Positions 4,793-5,208 of a stretch of 5,208 nucleotides of DNA are shown piece after piece. How positions within the stretch are numbered: the stretch's first letter is position 1; each line of letters begins with the position of its first letter. Position numbers and translations under genes: made by a program. The notes under the pieces are model-generated. The model was not told the origin of the DNA and did no database searches. It was given only the letters and a program-made list of their open reading frames with translations. Origin of the DNA: Rhodospirillaceae bacterium (GTDB taxonomy: Bacteria > Pseudomonadota > Alphaproteobacteria > Rhodospirillales > Magnetospirillaceae); the NCBI GenBank assembly GCA_013349735.1, contig DUZC01000103.1, positions 1-5,208 on the forward strand, read 5' to 3'.

Positions 4793-5208
4793 ATGACCAA
4801 CGCATACCAACAAGCCTATGATCGCTCGATGAAAGATCCGACCGGGTTCTGGGGTGATGCCGCCAAGGACATTCACTGGTATAAGACCTGGGATAAGGTT
4901 CTCGACGATAGCAACAAGCCGTTTTACCGCTGGTTTGTCGGCGCTGAAACCAACACCTGCTATAACGCCGTCGACCGCCATGTCGAAGGTGGTCGCGCCA
5001 AACAGGCTGCGATCATCTATGACAGCCCCATCACTAACACCTGCCGCACGATTACCTATGAGGAATTGCTTGATCAGGTCTCGCGCCTGGCGGGCGCTTT
5101 GGCCGGGTTGGGTGTCGGCAAAGGGGATCGCGTTCTGCTTTATATGCCGATGATCCCGGAAGCGGTGGTGGGCATGTTGGCCGTCGCCCGCTTGGGCGCC
5201 ATTCATTC
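4793..5208 (+). CDS. prpE: Propionyl-CoA synthetase (propionate-CoA ligase), N-terminal part
   Basis: This enzyme activates propionate with ATP and CoA, via a propionyl-adenylate, to propionyl-CoA in the cytoplasm. From ATG 4793 the frame runs 138 codons to the right edge; family members are about 630 residues. Residues about 5-60 are the acetyl-CoA-synthetase N-terminal domain (YDRSMKDPTGFWGDAA, WFVGAETNTCYNAVDRHV). The AMP-binding domain begins near 65 (AAIIYDSP, RTITYEEL) and includes GDRVLLYMPMIPEAVVGMLA (111-130) and ARLGAIH (132-138). YMPMIPEA and NTCYNAVDRHV resemble PrpE more than acetyl-CoA synthetase Acs. The catalytic ATP-binding loop and C-terminal acylation Lys are outside the window, so Acs or another short-chain acyl-CoA synthetase remains possible. 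It is transcribed divergently from tRNA-nuo, and the ScfR-type operator upstream supports a propionate role. Confidence 0.88.
   Translation, partial: MTNAYQQAYDRSMKDPTGFWGDAAKDIHWYKTWDKVLDDSNKPFYRWFVGAETNTCYNAVDRHVEGGRAKQAAIIYDSPITNTCRTITYEELLDQVSRLAGALAGLGVGKGDRVLLYMPMIPEAVVGMLAVARLGAIH

Noticed and set aside
4724..5206. A 160-codon minus-strand open frame antisense to prpE.
   Set aside because: The plus strand here encodes an unmistakable acyl-CoA synthetase N-terminus, and the antisense product matches nothing I recognise.
1..5208. CRISPR array, prophage, insertion sequence, defence or toxin-antitoxin system.
   Set aside because: No regularly spaced repeats, transposase, integrase or accessory-type genes are visible. 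All supported genes are complex I subunits, a tRNA and an acyl-CoA synthetase.

Overview
The window looks like a stretch of an alphaproteobacterial chromosome. The minus strand carries the 5' part of the complex I operon as separate genes, nuoA-nuoB-nuoC-nuoD-nuoE-nuoF (nuoF cut by the left edge). This order with unfused nuoC and nuoD, a 392-residue NuoD, a 121-residue NuoA and a Gly/Ser/Pro-rich C-terminal tail on NuoE is typical of Alphaproteobacteria. A Rhodospirillales-like lineage is my tentative guess from protein wording. No reading frame looks broken.

Layout. 1-4207 (minus): nuoF (partial), nuoE, nuoD, nuoC, nuoB, nuoA, packed with a 10-bp overlap (A/B), 28-nt (B/C), 2-nt (C/D) and 1-nt (E/F) gaps and an ATGA overlap (D/E). 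This spacing implies one polycistronic mRNA and coupled translation. 4298-4374 (minus): a complete tRNA-Asp(GUC) gene with encoded CCA, co-oriented with nuo, whose 3' end lies 90 nt before the nuoA start. 4400-4428 (minus): a likely promoter with a perfect TTGACA -35 box, correctly placed for the tRNA and possibly for the whole tRNA-nuo unit. 4375-4792: an AT-richer non-coding region between the divergent units, with a large inverted repeat (4441-4511), short tandem repeats, a ScfR-type operator (4543-4562) and several small hairpins. 4793-5208 (plus): the first 138 codons of an acyl-CoA synthetase, most likely propionyl-CoA synthetase PrpE, cut by the right edge.

How they work together. NuoE and NuoF, with the downstream NuoG, form the NADH-oxidising module of complex I. 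NuoB, NuoC and NuoD form the part of the peripheral arm that passes electrons to quinone, and NuoA is a small membrane subunit at the junction of the arms. PrpE activates propionate to propionyl-CoA. The operator in front of it matches the direct-repeat motif recognised by short-chain fatty acyl-CoA regulators (ScfR/PccR/RamB family), which suggests acyl-CoA-responsive control.

I found no previously undescribed multi-gene system. The genes are housekeeping genes, and the interest lies in the 4.2-4.8 kb regulatory region.
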